This document shows, in pieces, positions 16,581-26,114 of a stretch of 64,000 bases of DNA (the stretch's first letter is position 1; every line of letters begins with the position of its first letter). The DNA is from Megasphaera sp. AM44-1BH (GTDB taxonomy: Bacteria; Bacillota; Negativicutes; Veillonellales; Megasphaeraceae): the NCBI RefSeq assembly GCF_003467125.1, contig NZ_QSFA01000002.1, positions 219,142-283,141 of the forward strand, written 5' to 3'. Below the pieces are notes generated by a model. That model saw only the letters and a program-made list of their open reading frames with translations, ran no database searches and was not told the DNA's origin. The translations under genes were made by a program, and so were the position numbers.

Positions 16581-17885
16581 ATGATGAATCAATGGCAGCG
16601 TATATACAAAGAAAAAAAGATGACGGCTGAATCCATGGCCAGGCAGTTCAAACAGGGCGATGTCTGTGTCAGCACAGGGCAGGTGGCGGAACCGACAGGG
16701 ATTCTCCAGGCACTGGCTGCATATGCACCTGAACTGGAATTGGAACATATCCGCCACTGTGTACTCCTTCCTCTCCGGCAGCAGGAGTACATGAAACCCG
16801 GTATGGAGAAGTATATTTACCATATTTCTCATTTTGTCAGTGCCTTCGACAGGAATATGATCTGGGAAGGGCGGGGCGATTATATGCCGGCTCATTACAG
16901 CCAGGTGCCTCAGGTATGGACCAGTGTCCTGCCGGAACCGGATGTGTTTTATGCCACTGTGTCCCCTATGGATGAACATGGATATTTTAGTTTTGGAACG
17001 GCCGCTGATCTGAGCGAGGTACGGCATCATGCAGAAAAAGTGCTGGTCGAGGTAAATCCCACCATGCCCAGGACCTTTGGGTCATTTATTCATGTCTCGG
17101 AAGTAGATGGCATATTGGAAAATGATACACCCATTACCGTGGTCGATCCGCCACCGGTCAGCGATATGGACCTTGCCATCGGACAGATGATTGCCGAAGA
17201 GATTCCCAATGGTGCCACCTTGCAGCTGGGAATCGGCGGAATACCCAATGCGGTAGCACAAAGTCTGCTTGATAAGCGGAATCTGGGCGTACACAGCGAA
17301 ATGTTTTGTGACAGCATGGTGGACCTGACTCTGGCCGGAGTCATCACCAATAGCCGTAAACGGATCCATCGCGGTACCTCTGTTGCGACCTTCACCTTTG
17401 CATCCCGCCGGACATACGATTTTATTGATAATAATCCGGGCGTCGCCTTCCTGCCCGTTTCTTATGTCAATGATCCCCGCGTCATTGCCATGAATGATCA
17501 GGTCATTTCCATCAATTCGTGCATTGAAATCGACCTGTTTGGCCAGGTCTGTTCGGAAACGATGGGGACAAAGAACTATAGTGGGGTAGGCGGACAGGTC
17601 GATTTCATACGCGGGGCTGCTGCTTCTAAAGGCGGGAAATCGTTCCTCGCTTTTACGGCTACGGCCAAAAAAGGGACAGTATCCAAAATCAAACCGGTCC
17701 TGACAGAAGGGGCCTGTGTCAGCACGACGAGAAATGATGTCGATTATGTAGTCACTGAGTATGGCATGGCCCGACTGAAAGGCCTGACCTGCTCCCAGCG
17801 GGCCAGAGCGCTGATTGGCATTGCAGCTCCTGCTTTCCGGGAAGAATTAACAGAGGCTGCCAAAAAGATGCATATCATTGTGTGA
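16581..17885 (+). CDS. Acyl-CoA:acetate CoA-transferase, 4-hydroxybutyrate CoA-transferase type
   Basis: The 434-residue protein belongs to the acetyl-CoA hydrolase/transferase family. It shows the glycine loop LGIGGIPNAVAQ near residue 216 and the catalytic glutamate in VHSEMFCD (Glu240; the Clostridium aminobutyricum enzyme uses Glu238), plus the late family segment YSGVGGQVDF. Such enzymes move CoA from acetyl-CoA to a hydroxyacid or other short acid. AGGAGGCG precedes two alternative ATGs (16581, 16584). It is followed 32 bases later by an AbfD-like dehydratase, so it probably makes that enzyme's CoA-ester substrate. Exact acid is not certain, since butyrate and 4-hydroxybutyrate transferases are similar. 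Confidence 0.88.
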   Translation: MMNQWQRIYKEKKMTAESMARQFKQGDVCVSTGQVAEPTGILQALAAYAPELELEHIRHCVLLPLRQQEYMKPGMEKYIYHISHFVSAFDRNMIWEGRGDYMPAHYSQVPQVWTSVLPEPDVFYATVSPMDEHGYFSFGTAADLSEVRHHAEKVLVEVNPTMPRTFGSFIHVSEVDGILENDTPITVVDPPPVSDMDLAIGQMIAEEIPNGATLQLGIGGIPNAVAQSLLDKRNLGVHSEMFCDSMVDLTLAGVITNSRKRIHRGTSVATFTFASRRTYDFIDNNPGVAFLPVSYVNDPRVIAMNDQVISINSCIEIDLFGQVCSETMGTKNYSGVGGQVDFIRGAAASKGGKSFLAFTATAKKGTVSKIKPVLTEGACVSTTRNDVDYVVTEYGMARLKGLTCSQRARALIGIAAPAFREELTEAAKKMHIIV

Positions 17886-17917
17886 CATTGTGAATGGACA
17901 GGGAAGGAGGAATTGCT

Positions 17918-19465
17918 ATGTTAATGACGAAAGAACAATTTCAAGCCAGTATCCGTGCCCGCAAACCGATGAATGTCTATTTCCTGGGCAAAAAGATTGA
18001 AGACCTGACGACATTCCCGCCACTGGCGGCCAGTTTCAATGCTATTTCCACTATTTATGACCTGCAGAGCCGTCCGGAATGGAAAGACCTGATTACTGTG
18101 CCATCCCATCTAAGCGGACAGCCGGTCAGTATTTACAATGCACCCCTGCGGTCCGCAGAAGATGCCAACCGAAAAACACGGGCTGCCCGGGCTCTTGCTG
18201 AAGTCGTCGGCTGCTGTACCCACCGCTGTACCGGTTCAGAAGCCTTTGCCGGGCTGGGACCTGCCTGCTATGACATGGATCACGATCTGGGAACCCGGTA
18301 TTTTGACCGTTTCATGAAATTTCTCGACTATGTACAGCGTAACGACCTGACCTGTACGGTTACGGTGACCGATGTCAAAGGACTGCGCACGCTGGCTCCC
18401 CATGAGCAGCCTGATCCAGATATGTACGTCCACGTCAATGAAGTACGGGATGACGGCATTGTCATCAGCGGCTACAAATGCAATCAGACGGGCATTCTGT
18501 TCGCCCATGAAATCGTCATCGTCCCGACGACGAATATGCGGCCCGAAGATAAGGCATTTGCCCTGGCCTGTGCCGTGCCGGCTGATACGCCGGGCCTGAC
18601 CTTTGTACTGGGCCGTACGCCACAGGATAAACGCTTCTTTGAAGTCGGAGGCGATATCGAAGGAATCGATCTTGGCAAAAAATATGCTGACCATCAGGCT
18701 CTGGTATACTTTGACCATGTATTTGTACCTAATGACCGCGTCTTTATGTGTGGCGAGACGAAATATGTCGGTCGCCTGCTGAGTTATTTTACCGCTGTAC
18801 ACCGGCTGACAGCTGGTGGATGCAAGGCCGGCGGCTGTTCGGCCTTGTGCGGGGCGGCCAGCCTCATTGCTGATATGATCGGCGTACAGAAAGCCGGACA
18901 TATCCGCACGAAACTGACCCAGATGGCCATGACGGCCGAAACGGTATATGGTCTGTCACTGGCATCGGGTGTTGAAGGGTTCCAGCATCCCAGCGGCTTC
19001 TGGATTCCCAATCCGCTCATGTCCCATACCTGCAAGTATACGTGTACGCAGATGCCATTTGAAGCAGTGCGGCTGGCACGGGATATTCTGGCTGGCTTTG
19101 GGGAAACGGCACCGTCTGAACTGGATATGCGCAGCAAAGAAGTAGGGGAACTCTGTCAGAAAGCGTTTAATCCGGGCAATCCGGCTTATACGGCAATGGA
19201 TCGTCTCCGGGCCGGCCGGTTTATCGAACATATGGCCCGCGGCTCCAACTGGACGGCTATGGCGCTTCATGGCGGAGGAAATCAGGAAGCGTCTACGGTC
19301 ATGGCAAGGTCGTTTACGGACTGGGATTATCTGAAAAATCTCGTCCGGGCGGCGACGGGCATGGAAAAAGACCCGGCCAGAGTGGACGAAATCATCGGCA
19401 CTATCGGCAGACGTCAGGGACGCATCTGTACCAACCGTGATCTGCCGCAGTCTGGTAACGAATAG
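17918..19465 (+). CDS. 4-hydroxybutyryl-CoA dehydratase family protein with altered active site
   Basis: The 515-residue protein aligns along its length with AbfD of C. aminobutyricum, a flavin and [4Fe-4S] enzyme that dehydrates 4-hydroxybutyryl-CoA to crotonyl-CoA. All four iron-sulfur ligands are kept: Cys100 and Cys104 (CTHRC), His295 and Cys302 (HRLTAGGCK). The Lys after the last Cys and the Thr of NQTG (Thr191) are also kept. However, AbfD Glu257, Tyr296 and Glu455 correspond here to Gln260, Ala299 and Met448. AbfD residues are from memory of the published protein and should be realigned. AAGGAGG is 7 bases before the ATG at 17918. It is the second and last gene of the operon. A different hydroxyacyl-CoA substrate or an isomerase-only role is possible. 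Confidence 0.8.
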   Translation: MLMTKEQFQASIRARKPMNVYFLGKKIEDLTTFPPLAASFNAISTIYDLQSRPEWKDLITVPSHLSGQPVSIYNAPLRSAEDANRKTRAARALAEVVGCCTHRCTGSEAFAGLGPACYDMDHDLGTRYFDRFMKFLDYVQRNDLTCTVTVTDVKGLRTLAPHEQPDPDMYVHVNEVRDDGIVISGYKCNQTGILFAHEIVIVPTTNMRPEDKAFALACAVPADTPGLTFVLGRTPQDKRFFEVGGDIEGIDLGKKYADHQALVYFDHVFVPNDRVFMCGETKYVGRLLSYFTAVHRLTAGGCKAGGCSALCGAASLIADMIGVQKAGHIRTKLTQMAMTAETVYGLSLASGVEGFQHPSGFWIPNPLMSHTCKYTCTQMPFEAVRLARDILAGFGETAPSELDMRSKEVGELCQKAFNPGNPAYTAMDRLRAGRFIEHMARGSNWTAMALHGGGNQEASTVMARSFTDWDYLKNLVRAATGMEKDPARVDEIIGTIGRRQGRICTNRDLPQSGNE

Positions 19466-19478
19466 CAGAAAGCGCGGG

Positions 19479-19530
19479 GAAGCTGCACCAAAAGGGCTCA
19501 CTATAGTTCCTTTTGGTGCAGCTTCTTTTT
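19479..19530 (+). terminator. Terminator of the CoA-transferase / dehydratase operon
   Basis: A perfect 17-base stem (GAAGCTGCACCAAAAGG and its complement) is followed by TTTTT. Confidence 0.9.
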
Positions 19531-19552
19531 GATAGAATGGACAAGGGGTGTC

Positions 19553-19581
19553 TTTAAAAAAAAATCGTTCTATGCTATAAT
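19553..19581 (+). promoter_or_regulatory. Promoter of the mfd operon
   Basis: TTTAAA (19553-19558) and an extended -10 TGCTATAAT (TATAAT 19576-19581) with 17-base spacing. Confidence 0.6.
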
Positions 19582-19611
19582 GAAACGTCACTTGAACATT
19601 GCTTAATAAAA

Positions 19612-19646
19612 GGGCTTTAGGGATTTCTTTCTAAAGCCCCGTTTTC
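19612..19646 (+). terminator. Hairpin in the mfd leader, possible attenuator
   Basis: GGGCTTTAG (19612-19620) pairs perfectly with CTAAAGCCC (19631-19639) and is followed by CGTTTTC. It sits between the mfd promoter and the mfd ribosome site, so it cannot be the terminator of the previous operon, which has its own. Confidence 0.5.
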
Positions 19647-19662
19647 TATGAGGTCGTGTAAC

Positions 19663-22600
19663 ATGAATACTTTTTTTCAACGCATGAACGATGATGCCAA
19701 TATTCAATCCAGCGCTGATTTGTTTATACAGTCCGGATGTCACAGCATATACGGCGTCGGCGGCTCGGTCAAAACGTCTTTTGCCTCCCGTGCTATTATG
19801 GCGGCAGGAAAGCCGGCCCTGATCATTGTGCCGTCGAAAGAACAGGAAACGGCGTGGCAAACGGATCTGCAGTTCTTTGCTCCGGAACTTCCCGTCTATA
19901 CATTCCCCCTGGGTGACAGGGCGGTATTTTCGACGACGGCCAAAAGTATGGAACGGACGGCCCGGCAGATGGAAGTACTGGCGGCACTTTGCAGTCATGC
20001 CTTTTGTGCTGTCGTTGCGACTATTGAAGAATCGGCCCAGCCTGTAACAGCACCGGAACATGTCAATGCTGCAGCCTTTGATCTTTCAGCAGGACAGGAT
20101 TACGAACGGGACACACTGCTCCGGCGGCTGTCAGAAGATGGGTATGAACGGGTGGATCTTGTTGAACGGCGGGGCCATTTTTCTGTGCGCGGCGACATTA
20201 TCGATGTTTTTGCTGTCAACTACGAACAACCGCTGCGCCTGGAATTTTTCGGTGATACGCTGGAAAGCCTTCGTTTTTTTGATGCGGCAAGCCAGAAATC
20301 TCTCGACAAGACGGAGACCGTGCGCATCCTGCCCTTTGCCCTGGACCAGTCCGGAGACAAAGAACATACGGTCCTGGATTACATGACTGACGGAATTATT
20401 ATCTGGGATGAACCAAACCGCAGCCGGGAAAATCTGAAAAAATTCCTGAAAGAAAGCGCCGATTACAAAGACTGGCTCTGTTCGTGGCGGTCCCTGGCCA
20501 GTGCACAGCGTCCGGGTACACAGATTGTCCTGTCCCTTCTGGCCCAGTCCGTGCCGGATATGATGATGGATACATCATCGAGTTTCTCTGCCAAGGCTAT
20601 GGCCAGTTTCCAGAAGCAGTTCGATCTGCTCCACGATGAACTTTTGCACTGGCTGGAAAGCGGCGATGCCGTACTGTTCGTCATGGGCAGCCGGCAGCGG
20701 ATTGCGACACTGAAGAGCTGGTTTGCCCAGCATGGATTTTCTGTTATGCCATACAATGATACGGTGCCCCTTGAAAGTAAGCAGATTTATCTGGCAGAAG
20801 GAGAAATCCGTAATGGTTTCGAACTGCCTTATGCGAAACTGGTCGTCATATCCGAACGGGATATTTACGGCATGCAGAAGCACCGCCTGCGCCACCACGT
20901 GCAGAAAGGGCAGGAAATCAATGTATTTACGGACCTCAAAGCCGGGGACTACGTCGTCCATGAAGTCCACGGCATCGGCCGCTATGCCGGCATAAAAACG
21001 ATAGAAATTGATGGCGTCCATAAAGATTATCTGGAAATCCATTATGCCGGGAAGGATATTTTGTATGTCCCGACAGACCAGCTCAACCTGCTGCAGCGTT
21101 ATATCGGCAACGAAGGCGATACGCCGAAATTGCATAAGATGGGTGGCAGTGACTGGCAGAAAACCCGGGCCAAGGCACAGAAATCCATTACGGACCTGGC
21201 GGAAAAACTGGTGGCAGTCTATGCCAAGCGGGAAATCGTATCCGGTTTTGCGTTTCCGCCTGATACACCGTTCCAGAAGGAATTTGAAGACGCCTTTCCC
21301 TATGAAGAAACGGAAGATCAGCTGAAAGCTGTAGCGGAAATCAAAAAGAGCATGGAAAAGCCTTTTCCTATGGACTGTCTCGTCTGTGGCGATGTTGGTT
21401 TCGGCAAGACGGAAGTGGCTATGCGCGCTATATTCAAGGCTGTTATGGGAGGCAAACAAGTTGCCGTCCTCGTACCGACGACGGTCCTGGCCCAGCAGCA
21501 TTTTCAGACTTTTACTGAACGGTTCCGCAATTTTGGCGTCAACTGCGATGTCCTCAACCGTTTCCGGTCACAGAAAGAGAAAAAGGATATCCTGCGCCGG
21601 ACTCTCACGGGAGATATCGATGTCCTCATCGGGACCCACAGCCTGCTTAATAAACGGGTGAAGTTCAAAGATCTGGGACTACTCGTCGTCGATGAAGAGC
21701 AGCGCTTTGGCGTGGCCCAGAAAGAAAAGTGGAAGGCCTGGGCTGCCCACATCGACGTGCTGACCCTGAGCGCGACGCCGATTCCCCGGACGCTCCATAT
21801 GTCCCTGGTCAATCTGCGCCAGATGTGCGTCATCGAAACACCGCCAACGGACCGTTTCCCTGTCCAGACCTATGTCACCGAATATGATGCCCGTATTGTC
21901 CGCGATGCTGTCATGCGGGAAAAACACCGGGGCGGACAGGTGTTCTTTGTCTATAATATGGTCGATTCCATTGAAAAGATGAAAGACCAGCTCCAGGCCC
22001 TGCTGCCGGATTTGTCTATCGGGATTGCCCACGGGCAGATGGCAGGCGCTCTCCTGGAACAAGTCATGTTTGACTTTTACGAAGGACGCTATGATATCCT
22101 CTTGTGTTCCAGCCTCGTCGAAAACGGTCTCGATGTGGCCAATGCCAATACGATTATCATCTACGATGCCGACCATTTTGGGCTGTCCCAGTTATATCAG
22201 ATGCGGGGACGCGTTGGCCGAAGCCACCGTATGGCTTATGCCTATTTCCTGTACCGCCGGGACAAAGTCCTGTCAGAAGTGGCAGAAAAACGTCTTCAGG
22301 CCATCAAAGAATTTACCGAACTGGGATCAGGATTTAAAATCGCCATGCGCGATCTGGAAATCCGCGGTGCCGGCAATCTCCTGGGACGGGAACAGCATGG
22401 CAATATTGCCAGCGTCGGCTTTGCCATGTACTGCAGTATGCTGGAAAAAGCCATCGCCAAGGCCCAGAAAGGGCAGAGCGATGAACTGCCACCGCCGGAA
22501 ACGGTCATGGAAACCCATATTGATGCCTTCATCGACGATGCCTATATCAGTAACGGCGGCCAGAAGATAGAAATGTATCAGCGACTGGCGACTATTACCG

Positions 22601-22950
22601 ATGAAAAAGAACTGGATGACCTGGAAAAAGAACTGCTGGACCGTTATGGCCGGCCTACCCATCCCGTGGAAACGCTGCTCCATGCGACGCGGATCCGCCT
22701 TACGGGACGTACTCTGGGCCTTACGCTCATTGCCCAGAAACGGGATACGCTGGAACTGAAGTGGCGGAGCCTGCAGGATATGCCGTCGCTGGCCGGGCTG
22801 CCGACGACGCTGCGGCGCCGTTTCCGCACCGTGCCGGGTATACCGCTTATGCTGCGCGTGAGCCTTGCCGGGGCAGGAGATATACTGACTTTCCTGGATC
22901 AGATTTTTGCGTCTATCAGCACAGTGAGAAAGGGGAATTCCCTTGGCTAA
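19663..22950 (+). CDS. mfd: Transcription-repair coupling factor
   Basis: The 1095-residue ATPase frees RNA polymerase stalled at DNA damage and recruits UvrA. The UvrB-like N-terminal domains are followed by the polymerase-interacting CarD-like domain (GDYVVHEVHGIGRYAG near residue 427), the translocase motor with CGDVGFGKTEVAMRA (Walker A, near 575) and DEEQRFGV (DEEQ box, near 676), and a C-terminal TRCF domain. Length is normal. I start at the ATG at 19663, 8 bases after GAGGT, not at the ATG five codons earlier. It overlaps the next gene by 8 bases and begins an operon that resembles B. subtilis mfd-spoVT-yabM-yabN without spoVT. Confidence 0.97.
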   Translation: MNTFFQRMNDDANIQSSADLFIQSGCHSIYGVGGSVKTSFASRAIMAAGKPALIIVPSKEQETAWQTDLQFFAPELPVYTFPLGDRAVFSTTAKSMERTARQMEVLAALCSHAFCAVVATIEESAQPVTAPEHVNAAAFDLSAGQDYERDTLLRRLSEDGYERVDLVERRGHFSVRGDIIDVFAVNYEQPLRLEFFGDTLESLRFFDAASQKSLDKTETVRILPFALDQSGDKEHTVLDYMTDGIIIWDEPNRSRENLKKFLKESADYKDWLCSWRSLASAQRPGTQIVLSLLAQSVPDMMMDTSSSFSAKAMASFQKQFDLLHDELLHWLESGDAVLFVMGSRQRIATLKSWFAQHGFSVMPYNDTVPLESKQIYLAEGEIRNGFELPYAKLVVISERDIYGMQKHRLRHHVQKGQEINVFTDLKAGDYVVHEVHGIGRYAGIKTIEIDGVHKDYLEIHYAGKDILYVPTDQLNLLQRYIGNEGDTPKLHKMGGSDWQKTRAKAQKSITDLAEKLVAVYAKREIVSGFAFPPDTPFQKEFEDAFPYEETEDQLKAVAEIKKSMEKPFPMDCLVCGDVGFGKTEVAMRAIFKAVMGGKQVAVLVPTTVLAQQHFQTFTERFRNFGVNCDVLNRFRSQKEKKDILRRTLTGDIDVLIGTHSLLNKRVKFKDLGLLVVDEEQRFGVAQKEKWKAWAAHIDVLTLSATPIPRTLHMSLVNLRQMCVIETPPTDRFPVQTYVTEYDARIVRDAVMREKHRGGQVFFVYNMVDSIEKMKDQLQALLPDLSIGIAHGQMAGALLEQVMFDFYEGRYDILLCSSLVENGLDVANANTIIIYDADHFGLSQLYQMRGRVGRSHRMAYAYFLYRRDKVLSEVAEKRLQAIKEFTELGSGFKIAMRDLEIRGAGNLLGREQHGNIASVGFAMYCSMLEKAIAKAQKGQSDELPPPETVMETHIDAFIDDAYISNGGQKIEMYQRLATITDEKELDDLEKELLDRYGRPTHPVETLLHATRIRLTGRTLGLTLIAQKRDTLELKWRSLQDMPSLAGLPTTLRRRFRTVPGIPLMLRVSLAGAGDILTFLDQIFASISTVRKGNSLG

Positions 22951-24526
22951 TGTTTCTTTCCTGCGTGGCGCCATGGTGCTTACCGTTGCAGGAATCGTCG
23001 TCAAAATCCTGGGAGGCGTGAACCGCATCCTTCTGTCCCGCCTCCTGGGCGGCGAGGGAATCGGCCTGTATCAGATGGCCTATCCCATGTATATTCTGCT
23101 GCTTAGTATTGTCGGTGCCGGCATCCCCATTGCCGTCTCCATCATGGTGGCCGAGCAGGCCGCCCGCGGCAATTATAGTGGTACGCGGCGGATTTTCCAC
23201 GTTACACTGGCTTTTATGGCCGTCATCGCTCTTTTGTGCGGCCTTGGCATGGTACTGGGAGCCCGGGCACTTATTGCTACGGGACTTGTCAGTGATGAGC
23301 GGGCCTACTGGCCGCTGGTCGTACTGGCGCCGGCTCTGTCCCTGTCGGTCCTGACCTGCTGCTTTAGAGGCTATTTCCAGGGCCTGCAGCTCATGACGCC
23401 GACGGCCTTGTCTCAGATGGTGGACCAGTTCATCCGGGTATGCGTCATGCTTACCCTGGCCTGGATCCTGCTGCCGTACGGACTGGTGCCGGCTGCATCC
23501 GGTGCTGCTTTCGGCGCCGTCCCCGGCGCTGCAGCAGGGTTATGTGTCATTGCTGTGCTGTACATCCGGCACGAAAAAAAGGAACGGCTGGCCGATGAAG
23601 GGACATTTGTCCCGTTACGGGCCCTGTCCGTCATTAAACGCCTGATTGTCCTGGCCGTTCCGGTGGCGGCGGCCAATATGCTTCTTCCGGCCGTTGCCAG
23701 TATTGATTTATTCATCGTGCCGCGCCGCCTGATTGCTGCTGGATATACGGGCCATGAAGCAACAGCTCTGTTCGGCTATCTGTCCGGCATGGCCAATGGA
23801 CTGGTGCAGCTGCCGGCCATCCTTACCATGGCGCTGGCAACGAGCCTCGTTCCGGCTGTCTCGGCAGCTTGTGCCAGTGGCAGAGGAGACCTGGTGCTGG
23901 CACGGACCCACACAGCCATGCGTATTGCCTGTGTGATTACCATACCAGCTTCACTGGGACTGGCCGTTCTGGCAGTACCCATTTCCCGGTTGCTCTATGC
24001 GACGCCGGCTGCCGGACCATCTATCTGTGTTCTCGGTCTTTCCGTATTCCTCATCGGCCTGCAGCAGGTTACAGGCGGCCTCCTGCAGGGGCTGGGCCAT
24101 ACGGCGATTCCACTGTATAATATGGCCGCTGCGGCCGTCGTCAAAATCACCCTGAGCTGGTATCTGACGGCCCTGCCCTGGCTGGCTGAAGTAGGAGCTG
24201 CATGGGCGACTAATGCTGATCTTGCCATTGCTGCTGCCCTTAACCTGTATTTTGCCCGGCGGTACTGCCAGTATACTGTACAATGGCTGTATATCGGGAA
24301 ACTGTTCCTGGCAGCAGCCGCTATGGCCGGTACGGCCTGGTTTGTCCATAAAGGATTATCGGCGGTTACACCGGATGCACTGGCCACTGTCGCCGCCATG
24401 GGGGTTGCGGCCCTGATTTACCTGATCTGCCTTTTTGCCTTCCGTGCCGTCGATGCTGATGATGTGGCCAAAGTCCCTGTCGTCGGACATCGTATGTACC
24501 AGTGGGTAAAAAGGCTGGAGAAATGA
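22943..24526 (+). CDS. Polysaccharide/lipid flippase of the MurJ-SpoVB (MOP) superfamily
   Basis: The 527-residue protein has about 14 membrane segments, the MOP flippase plan. It has the N-terminal family features RGAMVLTVAGIVVKILGG and a YQMAYPMYILLLSIVGAGIP segment. It most resembles the SpoVB/YabM branch, thought to move lipid-linked precursors across the membrane. The only plausible start is a TTG at 22943 with AAAGGGG upstream, overlapping mfd by 8 bases. In this non-sporulating type of organism a general cell-wall or polysaccharide role is more likely than a spore role. Confidence 0.85.
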   Translation: MANVSFLRGAMVLTVAGIVVKILGGVNRILLSRLLGGEGIGLYQMAYPMYILLLSIVGAGIPIAVSIMVAEQAARGNYSGTRRIFHVTLAFMAVIALLCGLGMVLGARALIATGLVSDERAYWPLVVLAPALSLSVLTCCFRGYFQGLQLMTPTALSQMVDQFIRVCVMLTLAWILLPYGLVPAASGAAFGAVPGAAAGLCVIAVLYIRHEKKERLADEGTFVPLRALSVIKRLIVLAVPVAAANMLLPAVASIDLFIVPRRLIAAGYTGHEATALFGYLSGMANGLVQLPAILTMALATSLVPAVSAACASGRGDLVLARTHTAMRIACVITIPASLGLAVLAVPISRLLYATPAAGPSICVLGLSVFLIGLQQVTGGLLQGLGHTAIPLYNMAAAAVVKITLSWYLTALPWLAEVGAAWATNADLAIAAALNLYFARRYCQYTVQWLYIGKLFLAAAAMAGTAWFVHKGLSAVTPDALATVAAMGVAALIYLICLFAFRAVDADDVAKVPVVGHRMYQWVKRLEK

Positions 24527-24548
24527 TATTGTAGAAAAGAGGCTGATT

Positions 24549-26114
24549 ATGGGAACGATACATATTGTCGGACTGGGGCCGGGAGATGCCGGCCTGATTA
24601 CACTGACGGCTTTCCGGCTCATGAAGGAAGCCCGGTGCCTGCTGCTGCGCACGGCGGTGCACCCATCTGTTTCTATGCTTGATGAAGCGCATATTGCCTA
24701 CGAAGCCCTGGACCGTTTCTATGAACAGGGAACTTCTTTTGAAAACGTATACCAGGGCATTACCGGTTATGTGCTGGACCAGGCAGCCGGCGGAGATGTC
24801 GTCTATGCTGTACCGGGCAGTCCGGTCGTAGCCGAACGGACCGTACTCATGCTGGAAAAACAGGGGGCAGAACGCCATATCCCGGTCGTAGTCCATCCGG
24901 GCATGAGCTTTCTTGAAGTCATGTATACCCGCCTGCGTTTTGATCCCGTAAATGGCGTAACCATCATCGACAGTTCCGATGCCGGTCAGGTACCGCGTGA
25001 TATCTCTACGCCTCTCATCGTGACCCAGGTGTACGACCGCCATGTCGCATCGGATCTGAAACTCTCCCTGATGGATATCTACGGCGACGAATACGAAGCG
25101 CAGCTGGTATATCATGTCAGCCTGCCCGATGAATCCATACAGCCCATAAAACTTTATGAACTGGACCGCTGTGACCATATCGATCACCTGACCAGTCTCT
25201 TCCTGCCTGTACCACCGTTACAATCCCGTACCGGGGCTATGACGACAGAAGGGGAAGAACTGCCGGATGCAGAGATGCCTTTTGATATAGATCCTCTGGT
25301 ACAGGTCATGGCCCGGCTGCGCGGTGAACACGGCTGTCCCTGGGATAAACGGCAGACCCATAAGACGCTGCGCCGGTTTCTCATCGAAGAAGTCTATGAA
25401 ATGCTCGATGCTATCGACCAGAATGACATAGATGGCATTCGGGAAGAATTGGGCGACATCCTGTATCAGGTCGTCATCCATGCCCGCATTGCCGAAGAAG
25501 AGGGCCTTTTCTCGGCACAGGATATTGTAAACGACGTTACGAAAAAGATGATTCACCGTCATCCCCATGTTTTTACGGATAAACCCCTTGAAAACAGGCA
25601 TATGAGTATGGTAAACTGGGATAGATTGAAACAGAGCGAGCGACGCCAGCAGCACGAGCATCTTCTCGATGGCGTTGTGAAGGGCCTTCCTTCGCTTCTT
25701 TCAGCCTATAAGCTTCAGGAAAAATCTGCAAAAAAGGGATTTGAATGGGATACGGCTGAACAAGTTGTAGCCAAAGTCCATGAAGAGTGGCAGGAATTCC
25801 TGGATGCGGTGGCTGAAGGTGACAGGGACCACATGGAGGAAGAAGCCGGGGATGTCCTGTTCGTTCTGGCCAATTTATGCCGGCGCTATGATATAGAACC
25901 GGAGTGTGCGTTACATCGGGCTAACAACAAGTTCCGCAGCAGATTTTCCTATGTGGAGGATTGTGTCCGTGCTTCAGGCAGGGACTGGTCTGATTTTTCT
26001 CTGGATGAGCTGGATGCATTCTGGCAGAAGGCGAAAGAGGAAGAACGGAAAGATGCAGGGACAAAGTTAGACGGAAATGATAGATGTAACAAATCAAAGG
26101 AGGATTTACAATGA
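24549..26114 (+). CDS. YabN-type fusion: tetrapyrrole methylase-like domain plus MazG pyrophosphatase
   Basis: The 521-residue protein joins an N-terminal SAM-dependent tetrapyrrole-methylase-like domain (IHIVGLGPGDAGLITL, and AVPGSPVVAERT near residue 92) to C-terminal MazG repeats (REHGCPWDK-like GEHGCPWDKRQTHKTL near 260, EEVYEMLDAI, EELGDILYQVVIHARIAEEE, and a second EEAGDVLFVLANL). MazG hydrolyses nucleoside triphosphates. The YabN architecture and place after mfd and a flippase match B. subtilis. Residues typical of the catalytic helices are present in both MazG halves. Its stop overlaps the HU gene start. Confidence 0.9.
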   Translation: MGTIHIVGLGPGDAGLITLTAFRLMKEARCLLLRTAVHPSVSMLDEAHIAYEALDRFYEQGTSFENVYQGITGYVLDQAAGGDVVYAVPGSPVVAERTVLMLEKQGAERHIPVVVHPGMSFLEVMYTRLRFDPVNGVTIIDSSDAGQVPRDISTPLIVTQVYDRHVASDLKLSLMDIYGDEYEAQLVYHVSLPDESIQPIKLYELDRCDHIDHLTSLFLPVPPLQSRTGAMTTEGEELPDAEMPFDIDPLVQVMARLRGEHGCPWDKRQTHKTLRRFLIEEVYEMLDAIDQNDIDGIREELGDILYQVVIHARIAEEEGLFSAQDIVNDVTKKMIHRHPHVFTDKPLENRHMSMVNWDRLKQSERRQQHEHLLDGVVKGLPSLLSAYKLQEKSAKKGFEWDTAEQVVAKVHEEWQEFLDAVAEGDRDHMEEEAGDVLFVLANLCRRYDIEPECALHRANNKFRSRFSYVEDCVRASGRDWSDFSLDELDAFWQKAKEEERKDAGTKLDGNDRCNKSKEDLQ

